Below are positions 22,701 to 34,133 of a stretch of 64,000 bases of DNA, piece by piece (within the stretch, counting starts at the first letter, position 1; every line of letters starts with the position of its first letter). Source of the stretch: Vicugna pacos (Eukaryota > Chordata > Mammalia > Artiodactyla > Camelidae); NCBI RefSeq assembly GCF_048564905.1, contig NC_132994.1, positions 10,937,652-11,001,651 on the forward strand, read 5' to 3'. Made by a program: the position numbers and the translations under genes. The notes below the pieces were generated by a model. The model was not told the origin of the DNA. It saw only the letters and a program-made list of their open reading frames with translations, and searched no databases.

Positions 22701-24479
22701 AGGCTGTGAATAGACCCACAATGAGAGTGTGGTGTGACCCCAGAATCACAATTAATCCAATTCTGTGCCTCTGCAGAACAAAAACAAACGCACAGAAACA
22801 ACACTACTATAACCAAAGTACAAAATCTACATACATAGAGTTGGGTTATTTTGGTAGAAACACTGGATTTGAGTCTTTACTTTTTGCAAAATGAAAAGAA
22901 AGAAAAAAAGAAATCAAATTGTACACTATAGTGTCTATTTAATCAGATACTGAGGGCACTTAATGAATACATCTGATTTTTGCATAAAGCACCTTAGGTT
23001 AAGCCTGTTTTGTGCTAAGCCTGAGTCAGTATCATTTGATTATTTATACCAAGGTATATGCAGCTCAGATACTTTGGCCACAGTTCAGGGCCACCAGCTG
23101 ACCTATGAAATGACACTCTGACTGTATGTCACCCTGATTTAGTAAGCAAAGGGGTTGTCTGGGCGTGCAAGGAGGTAAAACTGTGGTCCATCAGAACCTC
23201 AAGTAGGAGCTAACTGAGGATAAAAAAATACATCCCCTTCGGTTAAAAAGAAATAAGTGCAAAGTTTGCTGTGAAGCAGTTTTATAAAGCAAAGTCTAAT
23301 TCCTTTAGAATTACAACTTCTATTTTGAATGATATCACAATTTACATAGTATTTGTTGGGGAAAAAAATGTTATTCCTACATGCAATTCTATAATATTTG
23401 AGAAGCCAAGAAATTTTGCAACATTTTACACATAAAGTGCATTAACTTTCTGTTAATTTGAGTGATATAACGCTCATAAGTATCCCCTAAATAATAGACC
23501 ACAATAAAAGTGATCTATTCTCCGTTAAAAAAAGAAGAAAAAAGCAAGTGTGAAAATATAGGATATATTAGAAACCGCATGGATGGAAATATCTCAGACA
23601 TTCAGACATGCACTCAGCCTTTGACAATTTTAGCCAATTTAACTTAATACCCGTAGATTATTTTACTTTCTCAGTGTTACCACCATTGCTTTAAATTATA
23701 GACGACTTTCCAGGCATCCTTTATCATAGTGTCTTTGGATAATGGGAAATGTCATATAAAAGTAAATTACTGATGTGCTCAGCACTAACCTAGCATTGGA
23801 AAGTAAAATCCTAAGAAATGTAGTTTTTGTTTGTTCGTTGGTTTGGTTTGTTTGCAGTCAACTGAGGTTAAACGCTGGCTGATGGGTTTGTTACGCAGTC
23901 ACTTATTGATCATATCCAGGTGCTAGTTATTGCTTGGTATTAGCTACATGCCTGAATGTAACTAGTGTCTTGAGTAAGTCAGCCTAGACTCTCCAGTTGG
24001 TCCTAATCTCAATGACAAGATGGCAAGACCAGATCACTAAATTACTTGAATTGAATTTGCAACCCCCTTTAACATTTCCTTTCTGAGGAATATTTAGGAA
24101 CCATTTTCCTACATTACTCAGAATGCACAGAGGGTCAAGTATCAAAACCAAGATTATTTTCACACGGCTGAGGACTCACTCCTCCCCCTCACATATACCC
24201 CAGCCCTCAAGTCTTCCAAGCGCTCAATCGAATTAATGAATGGGTCCCCCAGGAGGGCTAGTCACTTCCTGCTCTGTGCCCCGACAGTGGCCTGTACTGA
24301 GTCTGATCATAGTGTGCGCCTGTCTACATCCCCCTGACAAAGACAGTGGCAGGTGTCTGACATCTCCACTTCTCCGACTCAGGACGAGTTCTGTGGTCCA
24401 TCTTCTGCATCCCACACACAGCTGCTGAGTGTTCCTGGAGAAAGTCACACAGGAAGACCTAACTGTGACCATGCAGTCA
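22701..24479. other. Unique DNA, no gene seen
   Basis: Mostly AT-rich. The part from about 24180 is GC-richer and leads into the L2 below; frames of 62 and 91 codons overlap there on opposite strands and look like chance. Confidence 0.5.
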
Positions 24480-25330
24480 CTGTCATCAACCTCAGTGTAG
24501 CTGCGCACTGACCCTCTTCTGCTCCTCTCGGGCAGTACTTCACTTTTATCTCTGCAAGAACGCTCTCAAAGCACCGCTTCGGTCCTCAGCACTTTTACCA
24601 AACTCCCATCTGCCCTCATTCTCAGCAAATAACTTTATCCTTTAACTTTACAGAGAAATTAGAAAAACAAACAAACAGGAATTCTCTTCAATTCCTGCTA
24701 CCAAACATGAACCTGTCCATCTCTCCAACCACCCACCAGCTTTGCAATAATCAAGATATGTTTGCCTCCTCAGATCTCAGATCAAAGGTGATGAGGTGAC
24801 ATACACCTTGAATCACCTTCTAGGTCAAACCTGGCCCACCTGCCTCTCTCCTTTGCCTTTAACCTTTGCCAACTTCCCCTTCAACAAACAAACAAACAAG
24901 AAGCCCCCTTGTGCCCCATGTCTTCCTCCAGCTAATATTCTATTTCTCATCAAAATGAAATAGTTGTCTACAGTCACTACGATTATTTCCCTATATCCTC
25001 CTTCTCCTCAATTCACAGGCAGTAAATATGACCTCCCTGATAGGATGCTTGTGATGATTAAATGAGGTAATCTGGCAACTAGCACAAGAAAAGGTGACTA
25101 TTACTATTCATCACTGCTCTTTCAGGGGCATTCAGCGAGGGCGATCCCTCTTCTCCTGAAACACTCTCACTTCCAGAAACAATGATCCGGGCTCTCTGCC
25201 TGGTTCCCCGGCTTCCCTGGCACTTCTGCGTCCTCTCTTATTGGCTTCTCTTCCTCCACCTGATGAGTTAATGGGAACTTCTTTGGGGGTCTTCTTTTTG
25301 CTTCATATGTTCTCTCTCTAGAGGAGAAAG
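24480..25330 (+). mobile_element. LINE-2 ORF2 fragment with nested MIR
   Basis: Matches the L2 reverse-transcriptase region as I recall it: 'tctcagcaaataactttatcctttaactttacagagaaatt', 'ctaccaaacatgaacctgtcc', and after the MIR 'cccttcttctcctgaaacactctcacttccag' and 'ggttccccggcttccctgg'. Heavily decayed. The MIR at 25012-25110 splits it, so the MIR inserted later. Confidence 0.6.
25012..25110 (+). mobile_element. MIR SINE 3' part, nested in LINE-2
   Basis: 'gaggctgcttgtgatgattaaatgaggtaatctggcaactagcac'-like sequence ('gatgcttgtgatgattaaatgaggtaat' in the window) is the MIR 3' half. L2 words resume after it. Confidence 0.55.
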
Positions 25331-25369
25331 ATGTGTTCCCATGGTTTCAGTGACCATAATTTTGCTCTA

Positions 25370-25830
25370 TGGATCCAAGCACTTAGCTGCAAACACCCAC
25401 ATACCAACTAACTTAAGGAGAAAGGGAATTTGTTGATATTCCAAAGCTCATAAAGTTTGAAGGAGGGTCAGAGAGACAGGCTGTAAAGCTAATCCCAGAG
25501 ACAGTACTCACACTAGGAAGATGTATCAGTGAAACTGCTAACATTCCCTCTGAAGAGTGGGAGACCCTGCCACGATGCTGCGCTGTACATAGCAAGCTCC
25601 TCCCACTCCTCACATATGCACCCAAGTCTCCCAAAGTTGTGTCTGATTAGAGCAGCGTAGGTCACGTGTCTATCCTCACTCAGACTGCAAAGATCAACAA
25701 ATGTAAATTTCCTGATTCCTAGCTCCATTCTTAAGTATGGAGATTACAGGAAACAGGGAAGACTATTCTCAGACATTAGGTGACCTGAAACAGCCAAGCT
25801 CCATGGCGGTCCACTCTTACCCACCTGACA
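25370..25830. repeat. Ancient interspersed repeat, unnamed family A (copy 1)
   Basis: 'aacttaaggagaaagggaatttgttgatattccaaagctcataaag', then a phrase around 'ggtcagagagacagg'. The same opening type recurs at 30545 and 52440. Class not assigned from memory. Confidence 0.4.
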
Positions 25831-26470
25831 TTGATATCCTTCTTCCAAGCAGCAAGAAGCTACCACCTATCCCATTGCAACTAATGTGCAATAAACAAAC
25901 ATACCATCACCTTCCTGAGAAGGAAGAAAACATGTGATTAATCATAGTATCTCTGGTAGGACCAAGGAGTGCGCCTAGTGATTTATTTCTTCTACTGAAA
26001 AATGAATTCTCCAAAAAGCAGAACTGTTGTGTGAAATGTCTTAACAGTGAATATGATATTCCATAAAGCCTGTCAGTTGTGGTGCTGGAGGAGGGTGAGC
26101 ATGGAGGCAAATATAAATCCAAATTAAGCATTGATCCTACTAAGGGCAGATTTCTATTTCACAGAGGAAGCAGCCCTACATAATTAATTTACCACCCCAA
26201 ACTGGACAGTTTCCCTGGGGTAGAGAACCATATTGGGAATTTAAGATTATTTCCTGCTGCAGGTAACCTGGATAATCAGCAGTTGTAGTGTCCAGGTCAG
26301 CCCTGCTGTGGGGAAGTTCATCTAAATTCACTGTCTATGGCCACTTTATACCTGAGTGTACTGGGTGGACTCTAGGGTGGCTGGGAAGAAGTCAGACTTT
26401 CATCCACAAGGCAAGTCATTTTGTTCAACTGATTACTGAGAGCTTGTTCCATGGTGGAGTACTTTTACAG
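25831..26470. other. Unique DNA, no gene seen
   Basis: Single-copy sequence with no recognisable coding content. Confidence 0.5.
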
Positions 26471-26483
26471 AGTATTCACTTGG

Positions 26484-26632
26484 TCATTAATTCTTTTTTG
26501 GGGGGTGGTGGTATTTATTTAGTTTATTTATTTCTTGGTGGAGATACTGGGGATTGAACCCACGACCCCATGCATGCTAAGCAGGCACTCTACCACTGAG
26601 CTATACCCTCCCCACCTCAGACTATTCACTTG
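26484..26632 (-). mobile_element. Camelid tRNA-Ala-derived SINE with intact target duplication
   Basis: The minus strand reads GGGGAGGGTATAGCTCAGTG (A box), 'gtgcctgcttagcatgc', then a B box GGGTTCAATCCCCAG and the AAATAAAT-type tail. A perfect 11-bp direct repeat TATTCACTTGG at 26473-26483 and 26633-26643 brackets the insertion. The intact duplication points to a relatively young, lineage-specific event. Confidence 0.93.
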
Positions 26633-26878
26633 GGATGCAGATATTGTCAATCTCTCAGTGCACTTTGAGAAGTAAGTCCATAAATCTAAACCCAAATCTC
26701 CTTTTCACCAACTCTTCCAGTTTCTTCAATCAAGTGGCAGACCAACTAGTTAAACTTTTGCTTATCACTCATGAATTGGTATAAAGCCAGCTTTCAGCCA
26801 TCTCTGTTCAGACTAAGCAGAACATAAAATCTGCCCCTTGAACTTCTGTGATTTGAGAGGATTTTCCTTTTCTTCTCT

Positions 26879-27651
26879 CACTAATGGCCATCGCTGAATG
26901 GGTTTCATGTAACAGCAGCCCAGCTGTGGTTAGTGCCAGCGTACCACACCCAGCAAACTGGGCTCCCATGACTTCCTTCTCAGTCTGTTTGGGATAGGAC
27001 CTCCTCCTGAGTTAGAAAAGTAAGTTGATAGAGGAGTGTTATGGGAAACCAGGAGGGCACAGGGACTGAGAAGTTAACGAAGATTTTTCTCCTTGACTGA
27101 ACTCTGGTCAGTCTCCTCTGATTCCTCTCCTTGACGAAGCCTCAACTATGGACAGCAGACTCTCAGCACAAACTACTTTATTCACCACCTACACACACAC
27201 ACACACACAAACCACATTAAAAGACTTGAACAACACTAGCATAATTTCAAACAGCTCAAGGCTGCACCCCTAGGATGAACTAACCCCCTGAAAGTGGCTG
27301 CCTAAAGGAAAACTCAAGGCTGCCCAAAGAATGCAGTGTCTGTTCTAGGCAACACCCCGCCGAGAAGACCTTTGACCTTTCTTTCGTAGAGCATTTGCTA
27401 AAAAGGGCTTACGATTGTAAATCTTTCCTCCATCCCTTAGAGATAAACACTATCTCCTGTGACTCAGGCTTTCCTACTGATTTTCTACTATTGCTCCTCT
27501 ATCAACTTACTTTTCTTATTCAGGAGGAGGTCCTATCCCAAACAGACTGAGAAGGAAATCACTGGAGCCCAGTTCACTTGGCGTGGTACGCTGGCACTAA
27601 CCACAACTGGGCTGCTGTTACACGAAACCCATTCAGAGATGGCCATTAATG
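26879..27651. mobile_element. Inverted-arm element, candidate nonautonomous DNA transposon
   Basis: Two 158-bp arms (26879-27036 and 27494-27651) are reverse complements with no gaps and about 13 mismatches by my count, roughly 92% identity. They are separated by 457 bp. Outside the arms lie TCTTCTCT (26871-26878) and TCTTCTCA (27652-27659), a 7-of-8 direct repeat of the length expected for hAT target duplications. The outer ends read CACTAATGGCC and, on the other strand, CATTAATGGCC. The spacer has no long frame, so any such element would depend on a transposase supplied elsewhere. It contains an AC microsatellite (about 27189-27209), and its right half reads somewhat like an old mammalian LTR relic, though I am unsure of that. 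The alternative is an inverted duplication formed by template switching. I do not recognise a named family. Confidence 0.6.
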
Positions 27652-27659
27652 TCTTCTCA

Positions 27660-28955
27660 ACGTCTTGAAAGTCATGCCTTTGAAATGTACTCAGCAGGAA
27701 GGACAGCGCCTCTGTCCCCCAGTCTCTGTGGTAGGAAAGAATCCCAACTTTAGTAATTACCAGCTAACAGACACCGCTGGCCTAAGTGCATTTACACTGA
27801 CCAGCGCTTCATCTTTTTTCACCTCCCTGGCTCTGCTCAAGCCTCCTCCAGTCCCCTCTCTCACTCCTTCATTCCACCTTTCTGTCCAGTCACGTTTGTA
27901 CAAATTGAAGTTGAGGTCAATTTATCCCAAACCCCCTTCCCTCCTGCAATAATTCTGTCATATTAAGGCCTGACATGCGCTTTATACAGCACCTTCTTCT
28001 GCCACAGATACTTTAGGCACAATGGGATTAGCTGTCATAGGGCCCATTGGAGGGTTGTTTTCATGGAGTCTGTTCTCTTATCTCTTACGGAGGCTCCCTT
28101 GAAAAATGGCATCCTTTTGAGTCCCTTGGCAAATCAGCTATGTCGAGAACCCAAATGTGGTGGTAATTTTCTCCAATGTCCACAGAAATCCACTGTGCCT
28201 CTTTTAAAGAGATTTACGGGGTCCCTTTGGAATAAATTACGGTGCAGAATTAGAGACGTAATGCAGTTCTGAGACGAGGTGGCAAAGGTGTGCTGCTGTT
28301 TGCACCAACAGGAAGCTATTCCTGTTACTCCCGTTGTCAGGATAGGAAAAGATATTTCCCATGTCAGTGGCTGCCTTCTAGTGCTATTCCAAGCCTGTTC
28401 AGATTTCCTGGTGAAATAGGGCTGAATCTAGAACAGCTGTGGAAGTTAAAATTAACACCTACTTAAATGTAGGAAAGTCTAGCGTCACTCTCCAAGGCCC
28501 ATCTATTTACTGTGCAGGCGATACACGCTGGTAGAATGAGGAAGTGAAAGACATCCTTTTTCATCTTGCAGAACTGAAACTCGGTACCCGCTATACAATA
28601 GTCCATGTTTCCCCCCTTCCCTGGCAACCAGCTTTCTCTTCTCTGCTTTTATGATTTTGACTACTTCATCTGGTTTTAACTATGCCTTCGGTGAGAATGT
28701 AAACCCCTATGATTCTACCTGAGATATGGTAAGACTGTGGTTTTTAAACTTAAAGGCAAAGAAAAGGTCCAAGAACTTCTACTTGGCCTGCCATAATAGA
28801 GTTTGCCCAATGGGTTATAAATCCAACCTGTGGATCATTCCAGTCGCTCATTATAACTATTCCAACTATCAGAAGGAACTAGGGAAATGGCAACAATGTA
28901 TTTGCAAACCCACAGGGCCTACCCTAAAATATACTCCGCCAAACTCCATTGTTGT
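27660..28955. other. Unique DNA with possible conserved block
   Basis: No gene seen. The part at about 27955-28330 is a balanced-composition, repeat-free stretch and could be a conserved non-coding element, but sequence alone does not prove it. Confidence 0.4.
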
Positions 28956-29202
28956 GGACCGAACGTGTCCGTCCCAAAATCCATACGCTGGAACCCTAAA
29001 CCCCGGTGTGAAAGTATTTGGAGGTGGAGTCTTTGGGAGGTAATTAGGTTTAGATGAGGTTATATGTGGGGGCTGAATCTGCTGACACCTTGATCTTGAA
29101 CTTCCCAGCATTCAGAACCGTGAGAAAAAAATATCTGTTGTGTAAGCTGCCCAGTGCGTGGTATTTTGTTACAGCAGCCCAAGCTGACTGGGACACCCAC
29201 TA
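28956..29202 (+). mobile_element. Solo LTR-like fossil, MaLR/MLT1-like
   Basis: Runs from 'tggaccgaacgtgtccgtcccaaaatccatacgctggaaccctaa' through 'gtatttggaggtggagtctttgggaggtaattaggtttagatgaggtt' to 'caccttgatcttgaacttcccagcattcagaaccgtgag' and 'ggtattttgttacagcagcccaagctgac'. This order is characteristic of an abundant mammalian LTR-type repeat. It appears shortened in the middle, is old, and carries no viral genes. The subfamily name is uncertain. Confidence 0.65.
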
Positions 29203-29365
29203 ATCACCTGACTCCCAATAAACCCAGCATTTTTAGTGAATTACAGAAGTGGCCCAGCCAGCAGTGTAAACTTGGACTTGGTGTCCAATACTCAGTGAAG
29301 TGTCTGGATATTTCTCTTCCTCTAGGACGGCTGGCCTCTTAAATGGTGCAGGTCTCTTAGGGGAA

Positions 29366-29465
29366 GAGTAACAACAGCTAAGGTTTATTGACTGCTTAAT
29401 ATGTACCAGGCACTTTTCTAAGTGCTTTAATGCATTAACTTATTTAATCCCCTTCCCCAGTGATT
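29366..29465 (-). mobile_element. MIR SINE fragment
   Basis: 'ggtttattgactgcttaatatgtaccaggcacttttctaagtgctttaatgcattaacttatttaatcc' is a clean reverse-complement MIR 3' half. Confidence 0.8.
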
Positions 29466-30544
29466 GTACAAACCCCACTGGAATCAGCGAGCTCATTTCA
29501 AAGGCAGTATCTCAAAAAAGATGTCAAAAGCTTACCAAGAACAACACCATCATACTTTTCAGTAACACTGAGTCCCTCCGTCCCAGTGCATTTGTACCAT
29601 TAGCTGTGTTGCAGTCTTCTGGGGCTTTGCAGGAAAACAATTTGGGGGTTCGAGTCACCACCCCTGATAAATTCACTCCAAAAGTGTCCATACTTTATTG
29701 GATTGATCTTCTATTTTAACTCAAGGAATTTTATGTCATCATTACTTCATTCAGTGCAAGCTATGCTTAATTATGTATAAGCTTTAAACAACCAACTGAG
29801 GAAGCAATTAAAGTTTTTGACTGGCTCTAACTAAAGACCATAGGCAACAAGGAGTGACCAGAGGGGCATGAAGAAAACTGGCTCCCCTTGCAAGGTACTT
29901 ATCTGAGGGGTCTTGAAGCCTAAACAGACTGGAAAAGAGGTTCCGTTTTGCTGGCAATTCACTCCATAAGGTTTGGCTATTTAGGATTCTCCCAAATGCC
30001 TCCTTTTTGATTCCAGCGTCTGACTCCTTTCCATTTAACATGCTGTTACTAAGAAATCTGACAAAGAGGTGAATTCAAGCTAATCTGAAATTCAGCAATC
30101 CGGAGCATCGGGCAGGATGTTTTCATCTTAACTACATCCATCTAGCCTTTGCAACAGATCCCTCTGACAGACACAGCAAGTCCTCGATGCTCTCACTATG
30201 CCTTGAGCCAAGACTTTAAAACTTTGATCTTATTCTCTGTCACGAGTTCTCCAGTACAGCTAGAAGCAGCCAGTCTTCCTTGTTTTCTTTGTAGTCCTTC
30301 ATCCTCCATACTCATTTTTTTATCAACAGCTACGTGTTTTTCCTAAGCCTTGTCTTCAATAGCCAGTTCATTGTAGAAGACCCCTTTAAGTAATGCTTTC
30401 GCGTGCTCTGCCATTAACCACCAGCATTCCCAGTTTCTGTCCTAACTAGACTGCCAACGCCTGAAAACCCACCCAGGCTAAATAACCCATTCACTGATTT
30501 CCATTTCCTTGAGGGCTTGTTGCCTTTCCTGGGACCAAATACTC
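29466..30544. other. Unique DNA, no gene seen
   Basis: Single-copy sequence. Short frames on both strands have no recognisable domain. Confidence 0.5.
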
Positions 30545-30965
30545 TACTGCTCAGGTTCATAACTGCAAACATTAGGAAAAGATTCTGATTTATTTAAGGA
30601 GAAAATTAATTTGTAAAGGGATATTCTGGAGCTCATGTACATGAGGGAAGGGCCAGGGGGCCAGACTCTGAAGCTACCCATCCAGGAGCAACGACCTACA
30701 CCAAGGGGGCTCCTCTGGGGAGGATGCCAGGGCCATGCCACTTGGAACAGATGGCTCTTAGCACTGGATGCCTGATGCTCCACTCCCTTCCTTCCCTCCA
30801 CACTCTGAAAGAACCCCAAACTCTGTCATCGCATGTGCCGGAGTGTCTGTCCCTCCTTTCAGGGTCACGCCTTCACGGTTCTAACTTTCCAATGCAAACC
30901 TCCAGTGGGTTCAAATGACTGGCGAAATCTGGGTCACATGTCTGCATCTAAAACTGCAAGAGTCT
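30545..30965. repeat. Ancient interspersed repeat, unnamed family A (copy 2)
   Basis: 'tatttaaggagaaaattaatttgtaaagggatattctggagctcatgtacatgagg' parallels the copies at 25370 and 52440, followed by 'gccagactctgaagctacccatccaggagcaacgac'. The 91 aa minus frame within is not convincing. Confidence 0.4.
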
Positions 30966-31589
30966 GGAATATTAATATTCTGTCCTCTGTCCTTGAGAAG
31001 ACAGATTAATCATATGAAAAGTTACCAAAATATGGGGAAAATATTCAGTCACCACGCATGATAAACATCCACTACATACATGTTAAGGTCACTGAAATTG
31101 ATGTCATCAACTCTGTGGTAGACATTACTAGCACTCACACACACACACACACACACAAATGCTTCCTCTTCCTGGAAAATAACTGGAACCTGCACCTACC
31201 TCCTTCTGGAAGTCAGCAGAGGTCGTGTAACTTGCCTTGACTGAGGTAATGTAACTGGAAGGACAGAACCTCTGGAGCTGACATGCCCTCTGTGTATTCT
31301 CACCTGGCCCTGCTGAGCACTGAAGACCCCAAGGTGGGGGGTGGGCAGCATCATAACAAAGTGAGGGTGCAGTCAGCCTGGGTATCTCAGTAAATAATCT
31401 GAAAAGGCTCCCTTCTTGACCTGCAGCGGGCACGTAGCAAAAGTAAGAAATAAAACTTGTTCTAGTTTCCTGAAATTGCGCTGTGACATAATCCAGTCCC
31501 TGCTGACAGACAGGAGCCCAGGACTCTCCTCTGACTGTCCCTTTCCCACCATGCATTCCCAACAGCTTACAAGTCATGACACGAGGCTG
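30966..31589. other. Unique DNA with (AC)n microsatellite
   Basis: An AC repeat of about 11 units lies at 31135-31157. The 149 aa minus frame at 31128-31577 ends in the repeat's antisense (VCVCVCVC), has no domain and is probably chance. Confidence 0.55.
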
Positions 31590-32550
31590 TCACAAGCACT
31601 TCAAATGCAACACGTCCACAACAGAACTCATGAACTCCATAAACTCGCCTTCCTCCAGTGTCTTCTGCCTCATTAAATCCTCCAACAACCATACGTTTGC
31701 TCAATTAAAAACCTAAGGATCTGTCCTGATTTCTCCTCTTTCCTATGACTCACATGTTGCCCATGTCCAAGGGCTACAGTTCTCACTTCTGTGTCTCTCT
31801 CGTCCTGGACTGTACTTCCAATAGCCTTGTCCAACAAAAGCATCATCGCTCACATTATTTAATGAAATAGCCTCAGAGCTAGTTCCCCACTTTGATCCCT
31901 GCCTTATGACCCAGCCTCCATGCTATAGCCAGCATGGTTCTTTTGCTGATTTGTTTGGTTTTAAATACAGATTTAAAACCTCTTCATTAAAACCCATCAG
32001 TGGCTTTTCACATCTCTCAGTGTAAAGTGGAGATTCCTGACCCGGATCTTTAAGGTTTGCACGGTCCGATCTTTTGTCCATCATATTTTCAGTCTTCTCT
32101 CGGAGAGCTGCCTGACACTCAGTTCTAAAGACAGTCTATCCGCTTCCCCACCTCAGAGCTTCTGTTCCCACTGTCGTGTCCTCGATCTGTGGCCACTTCT
32201 CCAACCACCCAGTGCATCACGACTACACCGCCACCTCTGCCTTGCTGCATCCACTCATTGTGAAGCCCATGCCTTCTCTGCAGCTCTGCTCCACATTATT
32301 GCCTCGGGAAACGTGCCTTCATGCCTTCATCCTCCAGACCAGTTATATTCTCCCAAAGTAGTTCACACTTAATGTTCACTCCTGCCCTCCGCTTGTTACA
32401 ACTTATCTAGGGTTCATTTTCTCAAAATAGGCTTTATGTTCCCTGATGAAGAAAATATTGGCTAACTGGCCATTGTTTCTTCAATGTCTAACACAGCATA
32501 GGCCACCAGTAATGTTTTTCTGAATGAGGGTTTGGATTGAGCGAATGAAT
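31590..32550 (+). mobile_element. LINE-2, 3' half
   Basis: L2 words occur in consensus order: 'caaatgcaacacgtccacaacagaactcatgaactcc', 'aaggatctgtcctgatttctcctc', 'aaaacccatcagtggcttttcacatc', 'ctccaaccacccag' and a terminal 'tctaacacagcataggccaccagtaatgtttttctgaatgagg'. Decayed, no open frame. Confidence 0.75.
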
Positions 32551-34133
32551 GAACAACACCTAGAAAAGGCTTTTAAAGCCTTAGCAGACTTTCCGTCTTT
32601 TCAGTTGTTCTAAGTCTATGGCCAGCTTTTTTTTTTTTTTTAACTTTGTGGATTTCAAAATGACCATGTTCTTTGTTGTTTACAATGTGTTATTTGCTCG
32701 TCTGTTCTTTATTTGGTTTGATTTGTTCTACTTAGATCCAGCTTATAGCTTGCAGGGAATCACTTTGGTTTCAGTCTTCTAAATTCTTCAGAAACCAGGG
32801 GTTGGCTTGTTTAATTCTCATACCTCATGCCAGCATAGAATGCTGACAATTTTTCGGATTCAAGTATTTGCAGTAATTATTAAATATCCTCGGAGGTAGA
32901 GAAAATGCTGATACTTTGATTTTTTTTTGTCCTTGAAGTTAAAGAAAGCCTGTTTTGGACTAAAAATATCTGCAGCTTGATCCATCTGAATGTCCTCATC
33001 CTTAGATTTGAAAAGCATTTCAGCAAATCACTCAAATACAAAACCCTGGATTTGAAGTAACATCTACCTGAAAATTGTTTTTAGTATATAATATGACTGA
33101 TGATATCTTGTTCACCAAAACTCTGTTGTTTATATTCCAGCTACATAATCTTTTTATATAACAATCTAAGTAATGAGGTAGGAAAAATGGATACATTTTC
33201 ATAGAGATTAAGTCAGGTGCAAATGCATCTGAAGCATAATGTAGGAGGGGGTTTAGAAGCCCATTCAAAGAGTCATTTATGAGTCTTCCGGGATATTTGG
33301 TCTCCAATCAATAAATCATGAGCCAAAGGGGTTTCTTAATGAGCATCGTGTCTGCGACAGATAGTAGCAATTTGGCAGGTCCCTTAGGTGATTTTTTTAA
33401 ATGAATCCAAATCCTCCGCAGACCTCTCTTATTTTCCAACACAGTGTTTTTTTTTTTGACGGGTCCCTGGAAACCGTCATTATGTGTTCTTCTATATAGT
33501 GTTGAAGAAGTGAGAAAACGCTATACAAATGCAAATGTAGGGGCATTAATGGATTTTCTCTTGAAGCTGCCTGGATATTGTTCAGAGAAATAAGAAATAA
33601 CAAGCATCGCAACAAACAGCAAGGAGGAGGAAGGAATTAGAATGCATTTACAGTGGGATCTGCTGGTCCATTTTAAAAGAGAACTTCGGTATAATTATAA
33701 AGTAAGATCTTCAGGGATTTTTTTTTTTCCTCTCTAGGAAGAGATTTTTTAGAAGACACAAATTTTAGGTTTAAATATAGAGTCAGAAATTACTTGGACC
33801 TTTCTTGTGGGCAAGACCAGTGAGCTACTGTCCTGAGTAGATTAAAGATCCTCTGAAGGATTTTATTCCAAGCAGATAAGTCTGCACCCCGACAGCTTCT
33901 GAAATAGTTGTCGTCTGAAGCCTCTTCAGATCCCTCTTGAGGTGAACGAAATTTCAAACCTGATCGGTACGTCTGCCTTGCTGACAGTAGTTCACACTCA
34001 GGGAAGACCCACGTTGTGTTCCTTCTGTTGCGTGTTATTGGATATGTCACTATGCCCAGGGGGTATGAACTCTCCTAGAGACAGGACATAGGCTCAATAC
34101 ATCTCAGCGTCTCCATTTACCGTCTGTCTCTGA
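32551..34133. other. Unique DNA with possible conserved block
   Basis: Repeat-free and AT-rich, with T-runs at about 32627 and 33447. The stretch at about 33280-33640 is a candidate conserved non-coding element by look only. No gene seen. Confidence 0.4.

Noticed and set aside
31128-31577. 149-codon minus-strand frame
   Set aside because: Ends in the antisense of an AC microsatellite (VCVC run) and has no recognisable domain.
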